In this document: in pieces, positions 34,359-44,766 of the stretch
Layout of the letters: each line of letters begins with the position of its first letter
How positions within the stretch are numbered: position 1 is the stretch's first letter
Assembly (NCBI GenBank): GCA_036897485.1
Contig: JAYMTF010000128.1
Location: forward strand, 1 to 51,114
DNA: 51,114 nt
Origin: Pelargonium nanum
Lineage: Eukaryota > Streptophyta > Magnoliopsida > Geraniales > Geraniaceae
Reading direction: 5' to 3'
The notes under the pieces: model-generated
Database searches by the model: none
What the model saw: only the letters and a program-made list of their open reading frames with translations
Told to the model about the DNA's origin: nothing
Translations under genes and position numbers: made by a program

Positions 34359-35812
34359 GTGACACTTATAATTATTTATTAATAGCATTCATTGTTAAAA
34401 TTGTTACCACCCGTTTTAGTTAATGCCAAGAGTAATTTTTACTTGGAATGAATCACTCTCTTCAATTAATTAAATTCAAATAGTAAAGTTTTATGATTTT
34501 CTTAACCGAATTTCATATTTTGTTTTCTATCAAACATTCATAATATTGTTCTTATCCTTGGAGGAAGAAAAATTAAGTTTTAATTATTTTGTGGAATGAA
34601 ACAGAAAAGGAAAGCAAAACTTTATCGGGAATGAAATCGAAGCCTTGGAATGGATGGAGAACATCAAAATGGTCAACGGTAAAAACACCCAATTAATTGC
34701 TAGCCACAAAGTCCATGCATAGTTTTATACAATGGACTAATGTTTTTTTGCTACTAAACGATCCGATAAGTCCAATGTTATGCCACCGACTTTATTTTCA
34801 TCTTCAGATCAAAATAATACCACAACCGATTTGTTTTCCATTTATATCTTGCTTCATGGAAACAAAAACAAAAAATCCAATGATACACTCAAATTTGTAT
34901 GAAATATCTCAGAAACAAAAACAAAACACAATGTCCTGCGGACGAGTGACGAGTCTACCACCTTGAAAACGTTGTTGGGGATGCGAGGCCAATTGTGTCT
35001 TTCTAGAATAATATGGATCATGGCCGAGGAGTGAACAAAGGAAGGCTAGTACAGTAGGCTTCTTAAAAAAAAATAGGAAGGCTAGTAGGCCTATGGGCCC
35101 AAAACATAGTCAGACCAGTAAAACTAGACAAGGAAGGGCTGAAAAGGCTAAGAAGAATGTTATTTTTTCAGGCCCAATCGTTGTCTATGGTTGGCTAAAA
35201 ACTATATTAAGAACATGAATAACTTGAAGTTTTGTTCTATTACAATAATTCAGTAATTGAACTCCATATTCATCTCATAGTCATCTTTATGTCACTGACT
35301 AAGACGATGTGACACAAAAATTGCATCTCAAATGCAAAACTATAACACGCACAAATGCAAAATTTTCTGGAAAGTTTTGAAATGTGTGACAAAATTCAAG
35401 TGTAACACATGTGACTAACATGTGAATCATTGGATGCAAGATTAGAGACCCAAATCTCCCTCTAAAGTATTTGGCCATCAAAGAAATTAATTGAAACTTC
35501 CAGAAAATACATGGTAAAATAGAGAATACTAGTCTCTTGTATGTGGGTGAAAGATGCTAGTCTTAGAATCATCTAGAGCTCATTAGATTTGTGATGGTGT
35601 GTATTATAAATTGGCATGTGAGTGTCATTTGTGAATAGTCTCAAAGTTTATAAGATCTTATGAGAGTTCTCATATTTTAATACTAACGTCTTATTATCTT
35701 TTCAAAATTTTACAATTTAATTTTTGTAAGAGTAATTTAAGCAAATTTTATAAATTATTTGATTATATAGTGTACGATCTTTGATTATATAATAATACGT
35801 ACAATCGCAGCC
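34359..35812. other. Intergenic DNA right of the RING gene
   Basis: A+T-rich. ggaaggctagta occurs twice at about 35040-35100, and ggcccaatc and gggccc words occur. No gene or complete element found. Confidence 0.5.
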
Positions 35813-35964
35813 ACTTCGGATGAGAAAACGCGTCAAATCGGTATTGCCAGACTCGACGGCGCAATGAAGAGGGGTGAGACCCGTGTCCGTACAATCATTG
35901 GCTTTCACGAAGCCCATATCAACAATATGAAATGCGTTCAGCACTGGCGAAGACAACTCTTTGT
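35813..35964 (-). pseudogene. Ankyrin-repeat gene fragment 1
   Basis: On the minus strand the frame contains the ankyrin signature GLTPLHCAVESGNTDLTRFL followed by IRSGCD, then a donor-like gtacgt at 35807-35812. An acceptor-like cttag precedes 35964. Only one repeat unit is present and no start, neighbouring exons or stop can be assigned. Its upstream edge overlaps the end of hAT-like copy A (35942 onward), so a transposon probably broke the gene. Confidence 0.55.
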
Positions 35965-36475
35965 CTAAGTGTAGGCACCATTTTTTTCAATTAGAAGTGC
36001 TAAAAGATTGTAGTTACTACTCAATTGTTAAGTTTTTAAGTTAAATATAATATTTTCATTGAATTGAATTGATCAATATATTGTATGAGGTATGACAATA
36101 AGTATGATAATATTTACTAATAATATATGTAGACAAATAAATGAACAACCGGAGAAAAAAAACATTATAAACATTGTAGATGTACGTTAAATTAGAATAC
36201 ACTTCCTTCTAGAAATATTATGTGTCTAGCATGCAAGTACTTATCTCATGCAATAAGACAAGTGTCCTAATTGTGTCAAGCATGCAAACAATTATAATAT
36301 GCAAGAGGACAAGTGTCTCTTAAGCTACAATATCTCTATAAATATGTATGTCTTATATCTTGTAAAAATCATAAGTGAAATATAAAAAGGTAAGAGAATT
36401 ATTAGCTAGCATTAGTCTTTTTTTTTTAGGGGAGCATTAGTCTTCCTTTAATTACAAATTCTAAATTTAGTTAGT
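35942..36475 (+). mobile_element. hAT-like non-autonomous element, copy A (right end missing)
   Basis: Begins CACTGGCGAAGACA, close to the CAGTGGCGGAGC terminal repeat seen in many plant hAT elements, and is alignable with copy B at 40319. Shared blocks include tctaagtrtag, attttcatt, cttctagaa, acaagtgtc and ctataaatatgtatgt. Internally a unit of about 50 bp (tgtcWagcatgcaa...gacaagtgtc) occurs twice, at 36223-36267 and 36273-36318. Homology to copy B fades at about 36475. Confidence 0.5.
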
Positions 36476-36659
36476 ATTTTTAGTTTTTCCATCCCTTTTT
36501 ATAGTTTTATAACCACAATAATTTTCTTTCATTTTTAATCACTCTCCTAATAATCATAAAGTTTCTTCCATACTTTCATACACTACCTCCTCCACAAAAC
36601 TAACTTTGTAGAAGATAATAATGTAAATAAATAATTAAGTAGAAAAAAATATAAATCAA

Positions 36660-38767
36660 AGGGCCCTGATATGGGTTGTGCTTGGTTTGGATATAGGGTT
36701 GAAGGGTGCGATATATGCCGTAAGTGTGTACAAACAAAAAAAGAGACCCGTATCCATTATTGATTCTATGAGAACAGACACTACGAGTGTGTTTTCCCAG
36801 TTGACAAGACTCACAATCAAAAGAAGACAAAGATGACAAATCAGGAACTGACTTCCGAAGCTTGGAAAGAAAAAGATGACCATAGAGATGATGTAGGTAG
36901 GCTGGAGACATGGTACTAACTGCAATTGAAGACCGATATCCACCCATATAGTAGTGTCCATGTGACTCATGCCCTTCACCAATCATCTGTTCCGTACTCA
37001 GGTCCCGCAAAAATACAGAATTAGGTGTAAAAGTGACATAACAAGAATGAGTTTTAGTAATGCGACTGACAGACAATAATTTAAAAGGGCTTTTAGGCAC
37101 ATATAACACAAAATCTAGAGACAAAGATGGTATGGGTTGAGTTTGGTCTATTCCATCAACTACAGTTTTAGTTCCATCAGCAACAGTAATACGAGGTAAA
37201 GTATTAGAGTATGTGAAGGAAGGGAAGAGATCTTTGTTACCACACATATGATCTGTAGCACCAGAATCAACTATCCAAGGACCAATGGACTGACCGTGAG
37301 TGATGCAGACTGAATGATTACCCATATGTATTAGACGTGACTGTGGTCCAGATTCAGTGGAGCTTGGTTCCGCCTGAAGAACATTGACCATGCGAGAAGG
37401 AGGGGCTGCAGGGCAACCATGTTTCTTCCAACACTTGTTCTCAAGATAACCAAGTCTCTTACAAAAGTTGCATATTGGCCGATTACCAGTCCATTTTCGG
37501 TTAGCAACCGCAAAAGCAGAATGGACTGGCGCAGAACTTGTTGGAACAGGAGTCACATGAATTCCAGAAGTATTCAGTAACCGTTTGAATGTGTCCTTCA
37601 TAGTAGGATTGTTGGAATTAGTCAAGATATGATGTCGAGCCGATTCATATTCTGGTTTCAGCCCAGAAAGAGCAACAACCATAAAAAAAAACTTCTCCCT
37701 TTGTGTAATGTGTTTTGCAAGAGTGCTAGCGAATGTCATAAGAACATCGAACTCCTGCATAAGAGCACAGAATTGTACCAAATAAGATTTCATACTCCCT
37801 TCTTATTTCATATTATGGATAATGTTGACTATAGTATAAAATCTTTGAATATCATTAGTGTAACACTCAGAATTAGCCTAAGTCCACACATCATAGCAAG
37901 TTTCAAAAGACGGAAACAATTGCAATAGTGATGAATCAATAGATTGTCATAAAAGATTGCATAATTAAACATCCATTTGTTCCCATTTATCACGATTAAC
38001 CTTAGGGATATCCTCAGCCTTTTTGATGAGATGGTCAATCTGACCTTGCCCTTTGAACCCTATCTTAACAGAAGCTGCCCATGAAAGATAGTTGGCATAC
38101 CCTATTAGTTTTTCTATGGTGATAGAATGGGCACCAAAGATAACAAATGACTGAGAAGATCTATTGTTGGGTGTATTTTCAGACATTGCAATATTCACAG
38201 ATAATAACCAGAATATAAAAAATACTCAAAAATAAAAAGAAAGCATATGACACTCGTGAATCAGAGAAACTAGAGGCATAATGAAGACCGAAAAATGAAT
38301 GAAACTATGCTGGAGATTAAATCTGGAAAACTAGAGCTCCGGCGACTGACGACTGGGCAACGGACACCTATGGTTTTGACCAGAATTTCACCACGAGGAT
38401 GATGTTAGAGGCGGTGAAGTTAGACGCGCTGCCGGTAGGGAGATCAACGGCAAAATAGAAACCGAGGCGGTGCTCCGGCGGTGGCGCGTGGTATGGTCAG
38501 ATCCCTAATACGACACGAGGAAGATGGTCAAAACGTTGGATTTTCGAGAGGGCTTGCCGGAAGTGATACACGACAAGAGCTAACAGGAAAAAAAATGAGA
38601 GATCTCTCAAAACTCAGATACCATGTGAGATATGAGAGTGGATTTTCTATATTATTCACATAGGGCAATGCCCATTAAATAGTACAAAGGGATAAATCAA
38701 ATTCCTAATTTACATCATAATCAAATCTATAAATTATAGGGATTGGATACTATAAAATATTCTAACA
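36660..38767 (-). mobile_element. Ty1/copia retrotransposon, 5' part only, degenerate
   Basis: Read on the minus strand: a 144-bp LTR (38624-38767, TGTTAGAATA..ATATCTCACA), then a primer-binding site TGGTATCTGAG beginning at 38625, matching the usual initiator-tRNA-Met type. A leader of about 430 bp follows, then gag from 38186. Gag is broken by shifts and stops between about 37965 and 37793. A zinc knuckle C-x2-C-x4-Y-x4-C has Y in place of H. An aspartic protease motif DSGATDHM and a pre-integrase C-x2-C zinc region (CESCQLGKH) follow, and similarity stops near 36660. Integrase core, reverse transcriptase, RNase H and the 3' LTR are absent. It cannot be autonomous. Confidence 0.85.
38624..38767 (-). 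repeat. 5' LTR of the copia fragment
   Basis: 144 bp with TG..CA ends (TGTTAGAA..CTCACA on the minus strand), directly adjacent to the primer-binding site. No second copy occurs in the window. Confidence 0.7.
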
Positions 38768-38825
38768 GTTGTTTCAATGTCATTTTTCTGCACGACATCC
38801 TGAAACTTCCATATCATATTAGCTA

Positions 38826-39025
38826 CTCACTCCATCCCAAAATGAGTGTCGTTATTTTTATTTTGAGAAAAATTAATGAGTTAGTTAGTGTTTTATATTT
38901 ACTCTTGTATCCTCATGATCATGTGTTAAGTTATAATAACTTATTATGAAGATATTATTGACAATTCATACATAACTAACTTACTAAAAAAAGGAAAGTA
39001 GACACTCATTTTGAGACGGAGGGAA
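38826..39025. mobile_element. Stowaway-type MITE, complete
   Basis: 200 bp bounded by TA (38824-38825 and 39026-39027). The left end CTCACTCCATCCCAAAATGA pairs with the right end, whose complement reads TTCCCTCCGTCTCAAAATGA. Both continue GTGTC. The TIR and TA duplication are diagnostic of Tc1/mariner-derived Stowaway elements. It lies between the copia LTR and the TRIM. Confidence 0.88.
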
Positions 39026-39281
39026 TATTGGGTTTCTGATGATATTCTGAATGCATTTGGTTCCTTATATGGTACAAGAAAGTTTCTATAAAATTTTGTT
39101 AGTGTTGGAGAACCAACTAAACTAAAAGCTCAAACTTATAGTTGAAGTTCTCATCTATTCTTTTAATATTATATTCTAACACGCCCCCTCACGTGCAAGC
39201 CCGTTATGGCTTTGCAAGTGGATCAAAGAGATAGATAGGAGCTCACTCCTGATTTTGATTTTTACGGGTGGCCCGATGGGG

Positions 39282-39457
39282 GAAGATAGAGAGCCCAAGT
39301 GGGCTTGAAAGACGATGAAAGATAGATAAGAAGTCATTTTCGATTTTTTACCTCTTGTGGGTGAACCGATAGGAAAAGTTATAGAGCGCAATGAGTTGTA
39401 TATAAGACCTGATAAGAGAAGATAGAGAGCCTAAGTGGGCTTGAAAGATAATGAAAG
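39282..39457. repeat. Internal direct repeats of the TRIM
   Basis: A 40-bp unit (gaagatagagagcc.aagtgggcttg..) at 39282-39321 recurs at 39418-39457 with two differences. A partial third copy starts at 39486. Each full copy is linked to a gggtgg-type word. Confidence 0.75.
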
Positions 39458-39558
39458 TTTAACATCTTGCGGGTGGTCTGATAGGAGAAGATAGAGAGCC
39501 AAAGAGTGATGAAGAGTTATATAAGAGATCCAAAGAAAGAAGTAAAGAAGCACCAATG

Positions 39559-39737
39559 CATGTTTGGCCAAGTGGTTGATGCGCTTTGGATTTCCTTTGA
39601 GGTCTCAGGTTTGAGCCTCCTTGCCGACGGTATGGGGTGAGATTTATGGGTTTAAGGGAATAACTAACAATTAACTCGGGTGAGTGAGAAACATTGGCTT
39701 TTGTAGACAAGTTGCCCCGTCGCTTATAAAAAAAGAG
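39559..39737 (+). mobile_element. SINE inserted inside the TRIM
   Basis: 179 bp with a pol III A box TGGCCAAGTGGT (39565-39576), a B box GGTTTGAGCC (39608-39617) and a short A-rich 3' end (ataaaaaaagag). It is flanked by AGTAAAGAAGCACCAATG (39541-39558) and AGTAAAGAAGCCCAATG (39738-39754), identical apart from one inserted base. It therefore moved by target-primed reverse transcription into an existing TRIM. Confidence 0.82.
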
Positions 39738-39915
39738 AGTAAAGAAGCCCAATGAGAGAGAAAAAATAATAAAAATTATTATACAAATTTTGAGGGGTGC
39801 CATGATTTGAACCTCAGACCTTAGGTTTTGATACTATGTTAAAAAACAAACTCAATTAAAAACTTAAACTTATAGTTGAAGTCTTCATTTTTTCTTTTAA
39901 TATAATATTTTAAGA

Positions 39916-40318
39916 ATCAGTTTCTTAGAAGATCAATTGACTAATCAAATGCAATCTACTCGAAGTGTTAATCAAAACATATTTTACACATCACTCAACT
40001 GGTGCCTTTTATGTTTAGTGTAAGTCTTACAAATGAATCTGCAGTGATAAGTTATTTATTTAATATATTTTCATTTACAAATGAATGTAATGGAGTTGGG
40101 AGGATGACTTTTTTTTCTTCTTATGGAGGGGTATTAGTTGAATGGAACCAAATGTGTTCGGCGAGTGCAAAGATGCTCTTAAGAAGGGAGGATCGTTTGG
40201 GGCATGAGGAATGCCACTTGAAAGGAATTGGTCCTCAGCAGGAGACAACAACAGGGGTTGCCTCGGTGTGGTGTGTGTTTCTTGCAGGGCATCCATCATC
40301 GATTGTTGAGTTCTCAGG
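39916..40318. other. Spacer between TRIM and hAT-like copy B
   Basis: The left half is A+T-rich. The right half (40140-40318) is compositionally coding-like and open in two frames of opposite strands, but I recognise no family. Confidence 0.35.
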
Positions 40319-40967
40319 CAGTGGTGGAGCCATCTCCTAATCTAAGTATAGACACAATATTTTCCAATTAGAAATGTTTATAATTTTGTAGTTACTTCTC
40401 AAATAGTAAATTTTTAAGTTAAATTTAATATTTTCATTAATTGATCAAAATTATGTATGAGATATGACAATAAATATGAAAGTATTTATGAATAAACCAC
40501 GCACACGCACACGCGCGCGCAAACACACATATATAGAAAAATAAAAGAATAATTGAATAAACAAAAAAAACATATAAATATTGTAGTTGTATGCTAGATT
40601 ATAATACACAACCTTCTAGAAGTATTATGTGTCTAGAATGCAAATATTTATCTCATGTAAGAAAACGAGTGTCGTAATATGTGTCTAGCATCCAAACAAT
40701 TATAAAATCCAAGATGACAAGTGTCCCTTTTAGGTGTCAAGAGCATAGAGCTCCAATATCCCTATAAATATGTATGTATTCACTTGTAAAAATCATAAAG
40801 AAGAGAATTAGTAACTAACATTTATCCTATAAAAAAACTAACTAACATTTATCTTTAATTACAAATTCTTCATGTATACTAATATCTATACATAATCCAA
40901 CTTCAACCGAGATCAATTGCTCTTCCCTGTCTGCCCCGGCCCCTAGCCTTCATTCCTCTGCCAATTG
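40319..40967 (+). mobile_element. hAT-like non-autonomous element, copy B
   Basis: Starts CAGTGGTGGAGCCATCTCC. The first 39 bases match copy A at 28 positions without gaps, and homology continues for about 500 bp. The right end CCTAGCCTTCATTCCTCTGC then CAATTG loosely complements the left end (expected ..CTCCGCCACTG). No 8-bp target duplication is evident. A CA/CG run lies at 40499-40526. Confidence 0.5.
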
Positions 40968-40971
40968 GTGG

Positions 40972-41363
40972 CTACCATGGGGTCTGAAAAAAATAATGTG
41001 AACTTCATTATTTCAAATTTATATTGTTGAATAGCACTATAGGTGATTTGGTGAGAGTACTATATATACTTACACGTGACCAATGGTGTTCTTCGTTCAT
41101 TGCTCTCTTGATCCCGTCAGTGGTCCAATCTGGGATATGTTCAAGACGGTCCGTCCGTGGCAGTAAGTATTTCATTGCATCGGTACAGTGATATGTTACC
41201 ACACACTCTAAAGGTGTAATAATCCGATGCAAACGTACATAATATATTATTTTTGTTTTGTTGAAAGCAAGAGTGATAAAAAAAGAACTCACATAAGTGG
41301 GAGGTGTCTCATTTGGTTTTGCTCCATGCGAAATGAGGTATTTGATGATATTCACATCGCCAA
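40972..41363 (-). pseudogene. Ankyrin-repeat gene fragment 2 (C-terminal part)
   Basis: Minus-strand exon-like blocks: 41293-41363 (ankyrin unit GDVNIIKYLISHGAKPNE, acceptor ttttcag before, donor gtgagt after), about 41230-41074 (TPLECVVTYHCTDAMKYLLP then DWTTDGIK, donor gtaagt) and 40972-40983 (acceptor tttttcag, ending TAG). PLE..V..Y..TDAMKYLLP followed by IPDWTTDGI matches the end of the ankyrin array in a plant ankyrin/TPR protein group. No acceptor AG is visible in front of the second block and upstream exons are missing, so I treat it as a broken gene. Copy B of the hAT-like element starts immediately beyond the TAG. Confidence 0.55.
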
Positions 41364-42608
41364 CTGAAAATGCCATTTTGGAGAAGGTTGCAAAAATACC
41401 TCATCTTTTTACATCCATACCAAATCAAATAAAGGCTAATTATACTTCTAACCCACAATCAAATTTGCAATAAGAACAATAAAATAAGGGATAATTACAC
41501 GTACCTACCCTGAATTATACCCCTTTTAACCCTTGATACCCTAAATTTTTGCATTTAACTTTTGGATACCCTTAACCATGTCAAACATCTTTTTGTTAAA
41601 GACTAAAATATCCTCCTAACTCAAAAATTAAACTCCAACCAATCAAGCCTTTAGCGGGTTTATATTAAAAAAATAAATTAATAAACCCTAAACCTAAGCC
41701 CATTTCTCTCACACTCAACTAACAGAGGGCTCGCTCCTCTTCTCCTCCGGCGACAGCCATCTGTTGCAACAGCTCCGATGACACAGCTCCTCCATCTTCT
41801 CTGCTCAGCTCGACGGTGGCTTCTGCACACGACAACGGCGAGCTGGTGGCTCATATTTGGCGACGACATGGTGTGCTTCGAGCTCTATCTACGGCTTCGA
41901 TCTCCGACGATGTGGCATGCTCGTGGCTCCGACGCTGGGCTCCTCCATCGATGGAGCACAAAAAACCACTGCTCATTGTAATGGAGGCCATTGGAGATCT
42001 TCCTCTTCTTCGTCGATGCAGCCGGCCAACGACACATTTTCAACTTCAACGAACCAGAGTTTGATTCTGGGTTTAGGTTTTGAGAATTTTTCAGTTTTGA
42101 TTTTGGTTCATTCATGTTGTGCATTGTTTGGTTAATGAAAATTGTGTAATGGTTTTGATTTTGATTTTGAAAATTTTCATTAAGTTTGGATGAATTTAAT
42201 TTTGAGAATGATAAAAAGCAAGAACACAACCCAAATTCAATTTTGTGATTATGTTATTTTGGTTGAGCATATGAGTTAATGTTTTAGTTGAATATTCCTC
42301 CATTATAGTGAGCACTGGTTGAACTTTTCTAAATTTCAGATTTTGGTTGTGGGAAATTCAAGTTAGGATTTTTTTTATTTAAGAATTTGAGATATGTAAT
42401 TAGTTTATGTTAATTGATGATAAACTAGATGAAATGTTGATCTGTATGTGTATAATTTGATAATAACATAACTAAAACTCAAAATTCGGCACAAAAACTA
42501 AGATTCTGGCAACACTTGAATTTTCCAGCTCAAAAAAGGTAAAAACCTGAATCAGCTCCTACTTATAGATAAACTTTAGGAGGTATTAAAAGCAAAGTTG
42601 AAAAGTAA
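41364..42608. other. Transposon-like DNA with a GC-rich patch
   Basis: ggataattacacgtacctac at about 41490 is a wording often met at the ends of plant repeats. A CpG-containing patch at 41700-42060 is open in several frames on both strands but shows no recognisable domain. Confidence 0.35.
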
Positions 42609-43561
42609 GACCTTTGTTTGGGAGTAGAGGAGCCTTTAAGTGCTGATTTGGTAAAACTACTTGATGTAGAAAAGAGCTGGAAGTTGCTAGAGCAGCTGGA
42701 AATAGCTGGAAGTTTTCGAATGAAAAAGGAGGTTATGTTTGGTAAAATAAAATCTAGAAGTAGTTTAATGTAAAAGTTTGTTCGACAAATACATAACTGG
42801 AAGGAGGTGCAAAAATGAGAAATGACAAAAAAGGGCATTGAAATTATAAAACAAGACTTTGTAAAAATAAAATAATATTATTTTTGGGTTCAAGTTTGAG
42901 TTGAGTTGGATTTAAGAGGATAAAACTATAACAAAATCAAGTTAAGAAGCTCATAATTAAATAGTCCAACTATTTTGTAAACCTAACTAATAAGCAATGT
43001 ATATCCAACAATTCAAAAAATTGAAAAATCATTATCTTTTCTACAATCTGTGCAATAATAATCAATTCAAATCAGTAAAATAAGGTCAACCTGGAAGATA
43101 CCTTACGTTAACCATTTGTCATATAAGTTATTGTCACCACCAACAAAACAAAACAAGACAGGTCGACCATATTGTATAATAGGTCAACCAAATTCAAGAA
43201 CAATTAAGATTCCAGTCATTAACGAACATCAAAACTTCACATAATAAATTGAAATCATCCAAATACATAATAAACAACATATCATGTATCAGATAACAAC
43301 ATATTGGTTTTTAATAAACTAGAGTACAACATCATAGATGGGGGTATATTTGATTTTTCAAACAACAATATGGCAAAAGTCACCAACTTCTTGGCTACAG
43401 GAGCTAACTCTTGGCTTTTGAAAATGCCAACTTCAAGTTGGTAAAAGGTACACATTGGTTGGAAATTTTTGATTTTGCCAAACAAACTGCCAACTTCAAG
43501 GATCTCCAAATGATGAATAGTAACCGACTTCAAGTTGGAAGTAGTGTTACCAAACAAGGCC
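42609..43561. mobile_element. PIF/Harbinger-type (Tourist-like) non-autonomous element
   Basis: 953 bp between TAA at 42606-42608 and TAA at 43562-43564. The left end GACCTTTGTTTGGG and the complement of the right end GGCCTTGTTTGGTA pair with one shift. The 3-bp TAA duplication and the GGCCTTGTTTGG terminus fit Harbinger MITEs. The inside has no transposase. A second gtttggtaaaat word at 42737 suggests rearrangement or nesting. Confidence 0.6.
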
Positions 43562-44568
43562 TAAGTCTTTAAATTATGAGTACAAAACTCTCTTTCAGAT
43601 TCCAGCGAAATTTTGAAGTTTCCGGCGATGCATTGATGAATGTAGAAGAATGGTATTATAGTGAAGGGCAATTTTGAAATTTAAAAAAAAATTGCATGGA
43701 TTGCTACGCAGATGCAACCGGGATTACCTTCAATATTCGGGAAGCTCACAAGATTTTAGATTTAGAACATTTTAGAAAGAAATTCTAACACGTTGATATA
43801 ACGAAAGAACATTACATGGTGTACCTTTGACCCGAATAAAAAAGATGACTAAGTAATTATAATTATGCAAATTTAAATTGATTGTACAAAATTCTTGCAG
43901 TCATCCTTGCTATATTTAGTTGTTTAAAATGAACTGAATTGAATGATAGAAGCATTACTCAAATGGAAGAATACATTCAAAGACGCTATATTCATGAATT
44001 TAGCCAATGATTGATACGATAAAAGTTGAAATTCAAACTTAAAACATGTCATTTTTGCGATTATTTGACCACTGACCAAGCATTTTACTTAGCAAATCAA
44101 TCTCCTCAGACTCGATTTTGGACTTGTTCAATTGCTGAAACCTTCCTTCTCTATCTCTTTCCAAAGCCTCCTCTGTCTTTATCCCTAACAATTACTTATT
44201 ACAAATATAACCTTCTTTTACATTTTCAACGGGGCATGCATGCTCATGGACTTGGCTTCATTAGTTGCTTAAGCACAAAAAATACCTTAAATTAGAACAT
44301 AATCCAAATTAATAAATAAATAAATAAAATCCATTGCAGCCATTTGGGTGGAAATCAAATCAACCTCACACGACATCCTGATCCATGCAACAAGCAAAGC
44401 CAGTGTGAAATTACCATGCTGCCCTCCAACCCAGTTCCAGCTGACTTGGCATGGTAGTGGGGCCCCCTTCCCTCCTAGTCCTCCTTGTCCTAGATCAACG
44501 CCTCATTCCATTCCAACCCTTAAAATACGCATTTTAATTGTCATGGGTCCCACAAAGATAGATAGTTT

Positions 44569-44600
44569 GATTGGGCCGGCCGAGTCGTGCAGGCCCAATC
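44569..44600. promoter_or_regulatory. Inverted pair of site II elements
   Basis: GATTGGGCC (44569-44577) and its exact complement GGCCCAATC (44592-44600) are 14 bp apart, 214 bp upstream of the ATG. Both contain TGGGCC, a TCP-factor type site. Confidence 0.5.
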
Positions 44601-44735
44601 TAAATCCATGTCTTCACGTTCTTGACCTCATTTCAAAACCCTCCCTCCATAAATGATAAAACCCCACTCCGTTTTCATCGTTCTCTATTGCTTTCTTCGC
44701 TACTTCTTCATTTTCGTCCTCTTTCCAATGCCATT

Positions 44736-44766
44736 TTCTTCTTCTTCTTCTTCTTCTTCTTCTTCC
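44736..44766 (+). repeat. (TTC)n microsatellite in the leader
   Basis: About ten TTC units ending 47 bp before the ATG. Pyrimidine-rich leaders of this type are common in plant genes. Confidence 0.85.

Larger units (their letters stand above)
39103..39915 (-). mobile_element. TRIM (miniature LTR retrotransposon) carrying a nested SINE
   Basis: Two 79-bp direct terminal repeats, 39103-39181 and 39837-39915, are about 81% identical; most differences are C/T or G/A. On the minus strand the 5' LTR (39837-39915) is followed by TAGTATCAAAACC, a decayed TGGTATCAGAGCC primer-binding site. The 3' LTR is preceded by the purine tract GTGAGGGGGCG (39182 onward). There is no coding frame. Order LTR-PBS-PPT-LTR in 813 bp fits a TRIM. 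Flanks gttag and atcag are a weak candidate 5-bp target duplication. Confidence 0.8.

Noticed and set aside
40002..40340. 112-codon plus frame and opposite minus frame left of hAT copy B
   Set aside because: Neither frame shows a recognised domain, and the plus frame runs into the transposon terminus.
35942..40967. Repeats A and B as the two LTRs of one large retrotransposon
   Set aside because: They are same-orientation and about 500 bp long, with a TATA-like word, but they begin with a hAT-like CAGTGG end, have no primer-binding site or purine tract next to them, and enclose elements that carry their own LTRs.
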